A DNA stretch of 64,000 bases from Mesorhizobium sp. (GTDB lineage: Bacteria > Pseudomonadota > Alphaproteobacteria > Rhizobiales > Rhizobiaceae): contig SAQL01000014.1 in the NCBI GenBank assembly GCA_004020645.1, positions 116,073 through 180,072 of the forward strand, written 5' to 3'. Positions within the stretch are counted from its first letter, which is position 1. The number at the start of each line of letters is the position of its first letter. Shown piece by piece: positions 42,568-51,037 of this stretch. Below the pieces are notes generated by a model. It saw only the letters and a program-made list of their open reading frames with translations. It had not been told where the DNA came from and searched no databases. A program made the translations under genes and the position numbers.

Positions 42568-43284
42568 TTACTGCGCCGCCACCGCCGGCCTGCGCGCGGT
42601 TGCAACCGAGCCCCAGCTTGCCGCGGTCGGCAGCCGCAACGCGACGAGTGTCCGCGCCAGATGTTGGGCGACGGCCGCGGCCGCCTGTTCGGGCTGTCCA
42701 CGGCGTATGCCCTCGACGATCGCTGCGTGCTCAGCAAGCACACTGTCGCCGCGGCCGCCGGAGATTGTGATCGCGTGTACGCCCATCCGCAACTGGCGGT
42801 CGCGTAGGCTCTCATAGAAGTTGGCGAGCACCGGATTGCCGGCGGCGCGCACGATCGTACGATGAAAGTCCCGGTCGCATTCGATGAACGCAACGGTGTC
42901 GTGCTGCACCTCTACCTGCCGGGCGATCAGCCTGTCGAGTTCCGCCGCAAGCATGTCGCCGAAGCCGGCCGCCTGCCGAGCGCACCACTCTTCCACCAAA
43001 CCGCGCGCCTGCATCACCGCTTCGATCTCCGTCTCGGTGATCGGCGGCACGTAGGCGCCCTTTTTCGGCACGATCTGCAGGAGGCCGTCTGCTTCGAGCC
43101 TCAACAGCGCCTCACGCACCGGCGTCCGCGACGTTCCCGTCTCGCGGCAAACCTCAGCCTCGGTAAGGAACGTGCCCTCGCGGCTAGGCAAGGTCAGCAC
43201 ATGCTGCTTCAGCCAGCGGTAGACGACGTCCTGCGCAGCATCGGCGCGTTGGCCTATGGCAGGGCGTTGAGATTGATTACTCAT
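42568..43284 (-). CDS. GntR-family regulator (FCD) of the flavin monooxygenase module
   Basis: The 238-residue protein has an N-terminal winged helix (VYRWLKQHVLTLPSREGTFL, EVCRETGTSRTPVREALLRL, DGLLQIVPKKGAYVPPI) and an FCD effector domain (ARGLVEEWCARQAAGFGD, ECDRDFHRTIVRAAGNPVLA). It is oriented with the oxygenase operon, about 90 bases upstream of the reductase. Its own promoter overlaps an ATGTATACAT palindrome, which suggests autorepression. Confidence 0.88.
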   Translation of the reverse strand: MSNQSQRPAIGQRADAAQDVVYRWLKQHVLTLPSREGTFLTEAEVCRETGTSRTPVREALLRLEADGLLQIVPKKGAYVPPITETEIEAVMQARGLVEEWCARQAAGFGDMLAAELDRLIARQVEVQHDTVAFIECDRDFHRTIVRAAGNPVLANFYESLRDRQLRMGVHAITISGGRGDSVLAEHAAIVEGIRRGQPEQAAAAVAQHLARTLVALRLPTAASWGSVATARRPAVAAQ

Positions 43285-43291
43285 AGACAGA

Positions 43292-43321
43292 ATGTATACA
43301 TGTTGTCGACTATAAGGTCAA
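43292..43321 (-). promoter_or_regulatory. Promoter with overlapping palindromic operator of the GntR gene
   Basis: On the minus strand, TTGACC (43316-43321) and TATACA (43293-43298) are separated by exactly 17 bases, a good sigma-70 match. The -10 is part of ATGTATACAT (43292-43301), a perfect palindrome of GntR type. Transcription would begin near 43286, two to three bases before ATG 43284, implying a leaderless or nearly leaderless mRNA. Confidence 0.7.
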
Positions 43322-43472
43322 GCTAATTTGCGACCTGGCTGCGCCGAGCGTAAAAGTCAAGAAATGGCGCTAGCTTCACATTCCGACGTCAGCTCAGATA
43401 GCAAGATTCCATCCCGGGGCGCCTGTTGCATCCGGGTAACCAAGTGTCGGCTTTTCACAACTCGTTTCCGCG

Positions 43473-43601
43473 AAGCGGCAACGGCCGATTCTAAGCGTCG
43501 ACTGGATGCCTGCGCGGTCGCGAAATCAGGACGCGGAGGAGACCGAATTGCGTGAGGGAGCGCCGGCGGGCGACCGGTGAATCCCACACTCCATCTTCGA
43601 C
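43473..43601 (-). repeat. Direct repeat copy B: 3' end of cysH and downstream flank
   Basis: This is the intact counterpart of 39609-39718. It covers the last 25 codons of cysH, including the catalytic-Cys motif, and about 50 bases beyond. The two copies bracket the flavin monooxygenase module in direct orientation. Confidence 0.85.
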
Positions 43602-44239
43602 AGTCCGCTCCAGCGGCCCGCGCGCGGATTGTCCGCGCTGCCGCACGCGGCCGTGCAGGGCGCGCAGCCGATCGAGAGGTAGCCTTTTTCCAGCAGCGGA
43701 TGCCGGGGAAGATTGTAGCGATCGAGATAGGCCTCGATCTGTTGGCGGGTGAAGCGGGCAAGCGGATCGATCTTCAGACGCCCGTCAGTTTCCTCGAGCG
43801 TCGGAACATCCGCGCGAAGCCCGCCATGATATCGCTTGCGACCGGAAATCCAGGTCTTGAAGCCAGTCAGCGTAGTTTCGAGCGGCAGAACCTTGCGGAT
43901 CTGGCAGCACCGGTCCGGATCGCGGCGGTGCAGCGATCCAGCGCCGTCGAGCATTCGCAAGACATTCGCCTGAGGCGTGACGACGCGCAGATCGGTGAGG
44001 CCGAGCAGAGCCGTCAGCTGCGCTCGATAGGCGATCGTTTCCGAAAACAGCTTTCCGGTATCGAGCGTGATGACGGGAAGCGATCGGTCGATCGAGGCCG
44101 CCATATGCAGCAGCACCGCGGATTCCGCGCCGAACGAGGACACCAGCGCTATGTTCCCACAAAACAGTTCGGTGACGAGCGGCGCCAGCAACTCGGGTCC
44201 GTCGAGATGGTTCAGCTCTGCGATGACGGCTTCATACAT
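43526..44239 (-). CDS. cysH: Adenosine 5'-phosphosulfate reductase (CysH, Fe-S type)
   Basis: The 237-residue enzyme reduces APS to sulfite in assimilatory sulfate reduction. Visible are VSSFGAESAVLLHMAASI (PP-loop), VITLDTGKLF, the cluster cysteines CCQIRK (111-112) and CAPC (192 and 195), which mark the [4Fe-4S] APS-specific form, and the catalytic Cys218 in KMECGIH near the end. The tail after it, about 16 residues, is longer than usual and lies in repeat copy B. ATG 44239 is chosen over TTG 44257. The gene is immediately downstream of the cytochrome-transporter fusion on the same strand. Confidence 0.92.
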   Translation of the reverse strand: MYEAVIAELNHLDGPELLAPLVTELFCGNIALVSSFGAESAVLLHMAASIDRSLPVITLDTGKLFSETIAYRAQLTALLGLTDLRVVTPQANVLRMLDGAGSLHRRDPDRCCQIRKVLPLETTLTGFKTWISGRKRYHGGLRADVPTLEETDGRLKIDPLARFTRQQIEAYLDRYNLPRHPLLEKGYLSIGCAPCTAACGSADNPRAGRWSGLSKMECGIHRSPAGAPSRNSVSSAS

Positions 44240-44284
44240 GGCGGTTCGGCCGATCAAAAACGGTGGTGGCGTGATAAAGCCGCA

Positions 44285-47200
44285 TCATAGCTTCGCCACG
44301 AAATCGAGGATCGCCTGGCGGTCGGTCTCGTCCAGGTCGAAGAAGCGGTCGCGCACGATCTGCGCCGTGCCGCCATGGGCGAAGACGGCATCGCGCAGCG
44401 TGGTCGCGCGGCCGTCGTGCAGGTAACGTTGGCGCAGGCGGATGCCGACGAGCGGCGTGGTCCGCCATTCGGCGCCGATGGCGTCGCCCTGGACGATCTT
44501 GTCGTCGAGCGCCGGCCCCATGTCGTGCAGCAAAAGGTCAGAGTAGAGCTGGACTTCGCCGTTGCTGCCCTCCAGCGCCGGCACATGGCATTTGGCGCAG
44601 CCGGTCGAGGCGAAAAGCCGTCCGCCAGGGCTGCCGAGCATCGCGCTTTGGCTCGATGAAGGTGATGCGGCCCGGAAGGTCGCCGAGAACGGGATCAGCG
44701 CACCATAGGCCAGGGCCGCCGACAGAGCCACCCCGACTAGCCCCACACCGATCAGGCGCCAGGCGCCGCCGGCCTCTCCGAGCCGGCCGGCCCTGGTGGT
44801 GATGCCGAGCGCGATCATCACCATCAGGAACAGGAATTGGTCGACATTGAGGATGACGCGGCGCAGTTGCGGATTGAGGGTGATCTCCGAATTGAACATC
44901 ACCACGCCGATGAACGCGACGATGAACCACGGGAACGGGATCGGCGTGGCCTCTTGCGCCTTGTTGCGGCTGCGAAACACCAGGCTGGCGGCCAGCAGAA
45001 GCGGGACGAGCATGAGCACTTTGCTGAGCTTGACGAGCGTGGCGGTGTTCAGCGCGTCGTCGGAAATGGCGAAGGAGGCGCCGTAGACCTGCGCCAGTTC
45101 GAAAATGCTCGCCCCGACGAACACGCCATACAGGCGGTCGTCGAGATGCGGCAGCCAACCGCCCAGGAACATGACCGGATAGGCGAGCAACGCCACCGTG
45201 CCGCTCAGCGTGATCAAGGCGATGGCGATGCCGGCGCTCTGGTCGCGTGCACGCACGAGCGCGGCCGTGGAGAGGATCGCCGCGGCGCCGCAGACGGCGC
45301 TGCCGACCGCGACAAGCAGCGCGATCTCGGCGTCCAGCCTGAACAGCTTGCGCGCGATGGCGTAGAGCAGCGTCAGCACCAGGATCAGCTCAATGGCCGC
45401 CACCGCAAGCGGCATGAACCCCAGATCCAGGAACAGCCGCGTCGTGATACGGAAGCCGACCAGCACCACGGCGAGCCGCAACAGATACCGCTTGGTAAAG
45501 TCGAGTCCCGGGCGCAAGGCGTCCGGACAGGCAAAGCTGCTGCCGATCACCAGCCCGAAGAGCATGGCGACCAGGACCGGGTTGCGCGACAGCGGCTCGC
45601 CCAGTCCGCCGGCGATCCAGCCGGCCGCAAGGGCGAGTGCCGCAGCAACGATGACGCCAGGCAAGACCGGACGCACTTTTTCCGGCGCGTGGGAGAGCGT
45701 CAGGGCGAGGCTCATGGCTTTGCCCCATCGGGCAGGCGGAGCACTCGCAGAATAGGAGGCGACCGCGTCGACCTGTGCGGAATCGTCTTCGATCGGCTGC
45801 GCGCCCGCCTCGCGGCTGACAGTCGCGCTGGTGACGCCGAGTTCGTTTGCGAAAGCGTTCGCCACCATGTCTTCGAGGGTGGCGATATCAGCCTTCCAAC
45901 CGTATCGGCCGACCCGTGATGCGCCTTGGGCGTCGACGACATGATGTGCGCGGCCTTTGATGCCGTCGCCCTTGCTGACCGCCTGCGCTTCGATGACGCT
46001 GTCGGGTATCTCGTCGATCCCGGCGATACCGTAGAGAGCGAGCGGCATGCGCAGCGAAATCACATTGGCCTGGCTTGGCATCGCCGCCGGCGCGATCCCC
46101 ATGCCATCGCGCAAGGCATGGCGTCTGGCGACCGGGCTGTTGGGATGATCGATCGGAACCGTGCGCCCAGATACCGGATCCATGTGGGCTATCCTGCGCG
46201 CAAAGTGGCTTTCATCAATGCTCGCGCCGCCGGGACCGGGATGGCAGGCCACGCAGGACGCCGCATTGAACAATGGGCCGAGGCCGGTCTGCGGCGTGAA
46301 GTCGGTCTGAAACACCTGTTTTCCGCGCGCCGCAAGATTGGCGTCGGAGGGTGTGCCTTGCGTCTCCTGCGTCGTCTTTGACGCGCCGTGCTCGCCGAAG
46401 GTGGGGATCTCGATGAGCGCCCCTTCGCGACCCGGAAATCCCGGAGCGTCGCCGCCTATCGTTATCCAGATCCGCTGCGCGTCGGCCGACGTCGCGATCG
46501 CACGAAGGCGATCGGGCCCGAGGGGTCCAAGACCGGGAACGTCGATCGTCGCCCGGGCGAGAAGCCGGCCGTCCTGGCTCAAGCGTAGCAACGAGCCGTC
46601 GCCGCGATTGGCGACGAACAGATCGGACCCGCCGGCCAGCGTCGTATGGCTCGAGAATTGCGGATTGGCGATTTCGGGAATGGCGGCGGCGACGTCGACC
46701 GGACGGTCGAATTCCGGCAGCGAGATCGGGCGGGTCCTGGCCACCGTGAAATGCCGCCGGTCGTCTTCCAGTTCAAGCAGCACCAGTCGGTCGCGGCCCG
46801 GATCGGCGATGTAGAGAGCGCGGTCCGGGTTCCACTTGAAGGCGAGGCCGATGACGCCGGGATCGTCGCCGATGCCGTGGCCGGCGCTTACCGTGCCCAG
46901 GCCGGTGCTTACCGTGCCGGTGCTTACCGTTATCTGGCCGGTGCTTACGGTGCCCTGGCCGGTGCTTACAGTGCCGAGCCCGGCCAAGCCGTCGACGCCA
47001 TCCTGGACATGGATTTGAACCACGCCGCCATCGGCGGTGACCGCGGCGAACACGGCAAAGCCGCTGCCGTCCGGCGACGGACCGAGAAACGCCGTTCCGA
47101 GCGCGCCCGTCTGCATTCCGCCCGGTGTCAGCTGGCCGCTTGCCTGATAGTTCAGCAGCTTGCCAAGCCAGCCGCTGGGCTGTGCTTTCGGCGTCTGTTC

Positions 47201-47926
47201 GCGATCGGTATGCCGGCCGGCGAACACGCCGCCGGCCTCGCGGCTTGGCGCGTTGGCGAGCGGCGCACCGTCGGGGTCGACGACCGTGACGCTGCCCTCG
47301 CCAGCCACCCCGTTCGGCGCGTTGGCGATCCAGGGCCTTCCGAAGGCGTTGTTGATCGAAATATATCGCGGTCCAGACGCGGCTGCGAGGCGCGCGGTTC
47401 GAGCCCCGGCATTGTACTGCTGGTTGAGGAACCGTTCACTCTGCTCCGTGTAGAGCTGAACCCTCCCATCTCCATTGTCGAGTTCTTGCGGAACGATAAT
47501 GGTGCCACCGGGCTTGCCCGCGCGCGGATCGATGGACAGGATCGTCCCGACCTCAAATGCTGGATCGCCTGGCGGTGCGCCGAAATTGCTGCCCACGGCG
47601 ACGAGAACCCTGAGCGGATCGAGCACCCGCCCTTCACGCGTCGCCATTAGGAATTCCGGATTTCCCGGTATCGGCCCGCCGACATGAAAGCGGCCCACCT
47701 CGCGCACGCCGGCCACCCCGGGCAGCCCGACGGCGACGATGCGATCGCTCAGGCGGCAATCGGGAGTCTGCTCCCCAGCGACAGCCGAAGCCGGCAGCAG
47801 GCTGAGAAATATCGCTGCTGCCTTCGACCGCGTCCGGCGTGAAGAAAAACCCGACAGCGCGGACCATCTCCGGGTCTGATGAGTCCCGACGAAATCTGTT
47901 GCGGCCACTGCACTGCCTGTTCGCAT
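44285..47926 (-). CDS. Di-heme DUF1111 cytochrome with an in-frame inserted UPF0324/YeiH transporter
   Basis: This is one uninterrupted frame of about 1213 residues. Residues 1-50 hold a possible signal (AAAIFLSLLPASAVAG). Residues 60-530 are a propeller-like region (VVDPDGAPLAN, PDRALYIADPGRDRLVLLEL). DUF1111 di-heme sequence follows with heme motif 1, CVACH (558-562), in GLGPLFNAASCVACHPG. From about residue 738 (MSLALTLSHAPEKVRPVLPG) to about 1079 it is a complete UPF0324 putative sulfate exporter with about ten membrane helices (FGLVIGSSFACPDALRPGLD, VGSAVCGAAAILSTAAL, IALGITTRAGRLGE). The DUF1111 sequence then resumes with heme motif 2, CAKCH (1110-1114), VQLYSDLLLHDMGPAL and RQRYLHDGRATTLRDAV. 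DUF1111 proteins normally carry the two halves contiguously. Start choice is uncertain; GGAGA precedes ATG 47926. Confidence 0.85.
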   Translation of the reverse strand: MRTGSAVAATDFVGTHQTRRWSALSGFSSRRTRSKAAAIFLSLLPASAVAGEQTPDCRLSDRIVAVGLPGVAGVREVGRFHVGGPIPGNPEFLMATREGRVLDPLRVLVAVGSNFGAPPGDPAFEVGTILSIDPRAGKPGGTIIVPQELDNGDGRVQLYTEQSERFLNQQYNAGARTARLAAASGPRYISINNAFGRPWIANAPNGVAGEGSVTVVDPDGAPLANAPSREAGGVFAGRHTDREQTPKAQPSGWLGKLLNYQASGQLTPGGMQTGALGTAFLGPSPDGSGFAVFAAVTADGGVVQIHVQDGVDGLAGLGTVSTGQGTVSTGQITVSTGTVSTGLGTVSAGHGIGDDPGVIGLAFKWNPDRALYIADPGRDRLVLLELEDDRRHFTVARTRPISLPEFDRPVDVAAAIPEIANPQFSSHTTLAGGSDLFVANRGDGSLLRLSQDGRLLARATIDVPGLGPLGPDRLRAIATSADAQRIWITIGGDAPGFPGREGALIEIPTFGEHGASKTTQETQGTPSDANLAARGKQVFQTDFTPQTGLGPLFNAASCVACHPGPGGASIDESHFARRIAHMDPVSGRTVPIDHPNSPVARRHALRDGMGIAPAAMPSQANVISLRMPLALYGIAGIDEIPDSVIEAQAVSKGDGIKGRAHHVVDAQGASRVGRYGWKADIATLEDMVANAFANELGVTSATVSREAGAQPIEDDSAQVDAVASYSASAPPARWGKAMSLALTLSHAPEKVRPVLPGVIVAAALALAAGWIAGGLGEPLSRNPVLVAMLFGLVIGSSFACPDALRPGLDFTKRYLLRLAVVLVGFRITTRLFLDLGFMPLAVAAIELILVLTLLYAIARKLFRLDAEIALLVAVGSAVCGAAAILSTAALVRARDQSAGIAIALITLSGTVALLAYPVMFLGGWLPHLDDRLYGVFVGASIFELAQVYGASFAISDDALNTATLVKLSKVLMLVPLLLAASLVFRSRNKAQEATPIPFPWFIVAFIGVVMFNSEITLNPQLRRVILNVDQFLFLMVMIALGITTRAGRLGEAGGAWRLIGVGLVGVALSAALAYGALIPFSATFRAASPSSSQSAMLGSPGGRLFASTGCAKCHVPALEGSNGEVQLYSDLLLHDMGPALDDKIVQGDAIGAEWRTTPLVGIRLRQRYLHDGRATTLRDAVFAHGGTAQIVRDRFFDLDETDRQAILDFVAKL
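46884..46985. repeat. Tandem GTVSTG-type repeat inside the cytochrome fusion gene
   Basis: Five imperfect copies of a GGCCGGTGCTTACCGTGCC-like unit (plus-strand view) of 15 to 18 bases follow each other. In the gene they encode GTVSTG, QGTVSTG, QITVSTG, TVSTG and LGTVSAG around residues 314-348, a low-complexity insert between propeller strands. Confidence 0.85.
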
Positions 47927-48205
47927 CGCGAGGTCTCCGCCAGTCGCAAGCGCTTGGAGACGCCTGCCACTCACGGTGCAACTCAAGAACACGCGCGCTT
48001 ACGGATCGCTTACGGCATTCGGCGTGACTGGCTTACCAAACCAGCTGCGAGCCGAGCATCGCTGCTATGATTTGAGGTCGCGCTGATGTTGCCGGCGCGA
48101 ACGGCCGGTCGCTCAACTCGGTCGAAACAAAACAATCAGTCGATGGCTGACCTCAAAAAATCATTCGGCTCGCGGATGCGCGCCGTGTCCGGCCGGAGGC
48201 GCAGC

Positions 48206-48528
48206 CTACCTCTCGAGTGAGCCCGCAACGCTACCCATCGCTTTTGCCTCAGTGTGTGGCGCGAAGAAGCAGCGGATCGTCATATGCGGGGCGGACGTGC
48301 AGATGTGATACTGGCTGTCTTCGCTCTCCAAAACCGGTTCTTGGGGATGAAGTATCTTGTCTTGGACCCGGTGCGGATATTGAAGTTGCCGCCCGGCAGC
48401 GGCTCGACATAGCGCGGGCTGATGACCCGGCAGTCCTTGTTGTCGCAGCATTCGTAACCAGTGACCGGATCATGGTGGCCGGAATACCAGTTATGGGCGA
48501 CAGCGAGAGCGATGAGGACGAGCTTCAT
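48206..48528 (-). pseudogene. Small exported Cys-containing protein, frameshifted
   Basis: The N-terminal frame (MKLVLIALAVAHNWYSGHHD, then GYECCDNKDCRVISPRYVEP and GNFNIRTGSKTRYFIPKNR) is interrupted: the natural continuation VLESEDSQYHICTSAPHMTI followed by CFFAPHTEA is in another frame. One missing base near 48336-48342 (in the CCGGTTTT stretch) explains it. The hydrophobic leader is also unusually short before HNWYSGHHD. As written, the product ends in a wrong tail at 48280. Intact relatives are small periplasmic proteins of unknown role. Confidence 0.7.
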
Positions 48529-48857
48529 GTCTGCTTGACCTTCTCGGTGTCGAGGGCCTAGCGCTCAACTTCGAAAGGACCCCACGGTCTGACAATAGGG
48601 GACTTTTGCGAGTGCTCCAAGCGTTGCCGATCAATGGCGGACCGCGGCGCTCGCCACCCGCCTTCTGATACAGCCGCTCGATCTGCGACCGGTCGACCAA
48701 AGCAGTTCGCGACCGATGCCTTCGGAAGCGCCGAACCTCGCCTTTCGGTCCAAGTCTACAAGTCTAGGATCAAGCCTAAATACGAAACCATGCCCTAAGC
48801 CGGATCGTCAGATTCGATCGTCTTCCCAATCATCCGTGCCGACGAAGGGAACAACGC
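48529..48857. other. Intergenic region without supported gene
   Basis: These 329 bases between the frameshifted exported-protein gene and the end of the allophanate hydrolase gene show no frame with family resemblance and no clear terminator. A short minus-strand frame (about 48491-48700) looks like chance. Confidence 0.4.
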
Positions 48858-50690
48858 TCATGTCGAATCGGCTTCCGGTCGCTGTCGCTCTCCGCCGGCT
48901 TTTGCGATGAAGCTGCGCCAGCCGCCATACGCCGAAATGTCGATCGCCTGTGCCAACCCGGCGGTCTCGACCAGAAAGCCCTTGGCCGAAGTCCCGTCAT
49001 CGAGCTCGATCGTGCCTATGCCGAGCGGCGGCGGGATCGCGGCCACGAAGCGTCCGAACGCGTCTGCTGAAAGCCGCCAAACCTCGATATCGATCGACTT
49101 CCCGCTGCCATCGGCAACACGCACGAGCCCGGGCTTCGGCACGGATTGGCCGGCGAGTGCGTAGAGCTGATAGGAAGCAACGGTCCTGGCGGCTCTGCTC
49201 AATCGCGCGCCAAGCGCGCATAGTTGGCCGTTGAGCGGCATTCCCGACAGATGCGCGCCGACGACCACGAGCTCGATCGTTTCGTCATCGAAATCAGGCG
49301 TTTTGGCGACGTTGGCAGGCATCGCCCAGCCTGTCGCGCCAAGGCCGAGACCGCTGGTTGCATGCAGCTCGCCGGCCAGCGACGCCGTCAGGGCGTCCTT
49401 GCCGGCGGCGGCAAGCAAGGTGACGCTCATCGGCAAGCCGTCGTCGCGCTTGCCCGTCGGTACGGCGATGCCGCACATATCGAGCAGATTGACGAAGTTG
49501 GTGTAGGTGCCGAGCCGGCTGTTGGTGACGATCGGATCGGCCAAGACGGCGCCGATGGTGTAATGGGTCGGCGCTGTAGGCACGCAGAAGAGGTCGACCG
49601 AAGCGATGACAGGCGCGAGCCTGGCCTTGTAGGCCTGCAGCGCATAGAGGCCGTTGAACGCCTCTGCCGCGGAGAGCTTTCGCGCCCCGCCGATGATTGT
49701 GCGCGTTACCGGGTGCATGGCTGCTTCGCTCGCTTCCATGAAATCCGCGATCGCCGCATAGCGTTCCGCCACCCAGGCGCCTTCGTAGAGCAGGTTGGCG
49801 GTGGCATAGAAATCGCCGAAGGGAATTTCGATCAGTCGGCAGCCGAGCTGTTCCAGCGTCCGCAGCGCCGTTTCGAATCCCGCCTGCATGGCCGCGTCGC
49901 CAAAAAATTCCCGATCCGTCTTTGCCGGAACGCCGACAGACAGAACGGGTGGACGCGGACCGAGTGACGGTGCCGCGATGGAGCGCGAATAAGGATCGGC
50001 GTCATCTTTGGCCGCCGCGGCCCTGAAGACGCCGTAGGCGTCATCGACGGTGAGCGCGAAGACGGAGACGCAGTCGAGCGTGCGGCAGGCCGGCACGACG
50101 CCGGCGGCCGACAGCGCACCGACGGTCGGCTTCAGCCCGACGATGTTATTGAGGCCGGCGGGGATACGGCCGGATCCTGCGGTATCGGTGCCGAGCGCGA
50201 AGGAAACGATGCCGCGTGCCGTCGCCACAGCCGAGCCGGACGAGGAGCCGCCCGGCACCAGTTTCGGATCGATCGCGTTTTTCGGGATCGGCCAGGGCGT
50301 GCGTACTCCGACGAGGCCGGTTGCGAATTGGTCGAGATTGGTTTTTCCGACGACCAGCGCGCCGGCCGCCCTCAAACGCGCGACGACGGTGGCGTCTTTC
50401 GCCGGCAAGTAGGCATATTCGGCGCAGGCCGCCGTGGTCGGCATGCCCGCAACATCGATGTTGTCCTTGACCGCGAACGGCACGCCCCAGAGCGGCTTTG
50501 CCACGGGATCGAATCCGCCGAGTGCTTCGGCTTCGGCGAGCATTTCCGCCTTGCTCGCCAGATGGATGAAGATGCCGGGATCGTCCGCTTCCGCTATGCG
50601 CTGAAACACGGTTTCGATGACGGCCGTAACCGACATGCCGGAGGCATACGCCGCGTGCAGGCTGCCGATATCGAAGCGGATGTCGTTCAT
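48858..50690 (-). CDS. atzF: Allophanate hydrolase
   Basis: The 610-residue enzyme has an amidase-signature domain followed by the C-terminal allophanate hydrolase domain. The Ser-cisSer-Lys triad is visible as Lys75 in FAVKDNID, Ser149 in PGGSSSG and Ser173 in TAGSGRIPAG, with spacings matching AtzF. The C-terminal part (residues about 470-600) contains ELVVVGAHLSGMPLNGQL and QLYALAGQSVPKPGLVRV, typical of the second domain. It hydrolyses allophanate to CO2 and two ammonia. ATG 50690 overlaps the cupin stop by four bases. No urea carboxylase is present; biuret hydrolase in the same operon supplies the substrate. Confidence 0.93.
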   Translation of the reverse strand: MNDIRFDIGSLHAAYASGMSVTAVIETVFQRIAEADDPGIFIHLASKAEMLAEAEALGGFDPVAKPLWGVPFAVKDNIDVAGMPTTAACAEYAYLPAKDATVVARLRAAGALVVGKTNLDQFATGLVGVRTPWPIPKNAIDPKLVPGGSSSGSAVATARGIVSFALGTDTAGSGRIPAGLNNIVGLKPTVGALSAAGVVPACRTLDCVSVFALTVDDAYGVFRAAAAKDDADPYSRSIAAPSLGPRPPVLSVGVPAKTDREFFGDAAMQAGFETALRTLEQLGCRLIEIPFGDFYATANLLYEGAWVAERYAAIADFMEASEAAMHPVTRTIIGGARKLSAAEAFNGLYALQAYKARLAPVIASVDLFCVPTAPTHYTIGAVLADPIVTNSRLGTYTNFVNLLDMCGIAVPTGKRDDGLPMSVTLLAAAGKDALTASLAGELHATSGLGLGATGWAMPANVAKTPDFDDETIELVVVGAHLSGMPLNGQLCALGARLSRAARTVASYQLYALAGQSVPKPGLVRVADGSGKSIDIEVWRLSADAFGRFVAAIPPPLGIGTIELDDGTSAKGFLVETAGLAQAIDISAYGGWRSFIAKAGGERQRPEADST

Positions 50691-51037
50691 TTCGTCTCGT
50701 CCAGAATGACCACCGGCAGATTCCACTGGATCAGCACGACGCAGCCGTGTTTCGTCCACACCGAATGCTCGGTCCCGACCGGGTTCAGGATCACGCTTCC
50801 GGCAAGATAGTCGCCATTCTCGTCGCTCTGGGTGCCTTCCAGCACAACGATGGTTTCCAGTGCGACATGGCGATGGCGCGGCACGCCGGCGCCGGGCCGA
50901 TAGTTCAGGATCGCGACGGAGGGTTCGGCCGGTCCGCCCTTGAGCAGCCAATGCACCGTGATGCCCTCGCGAAAATGCTCGAATGCCAGATCTCGCCAGC
51001 CCCCATCGATGAGAGCCGGGTATGCAATGTTAGGCAT
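50687..51037 (-). CDS. Cupin-domain protein of the biuret operon
   Basis: This 116-residue single cupin has YRPGAGVPRHRHVALETIVV with the His/His/Glu ligands, and SVILNPVGTEHSVWTKHGC with the second motif. It overlaps the upstream cysteine hydrolase by eight bases and the downstream atzF by four, so it is translated as part of the operon. Similar small cupins accompany ureide and biuret degradation genes, but their role is not established. Confidence 0.82.
   Translation of the reverse strand: MPNIAYPALIDGGWRDLAFEHFREGITVHWLLKGGPAEPSVAILNYRPGAGVPRHRHVALETIVVLEGTQSDENGDYLAGSVILNPVGTEHSVWTKHGCVVLIQWNLPVVILDETK

Noticed and set aside
46646..47650. Plus-strand frame with repeated AGAY units resembling a repeat protein
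   Set aside because: The repeats are the reverse strand of the GTVSTG repeat inside the cytochrome fusion, whose frame is 1213 codons long and carries heme motifs.
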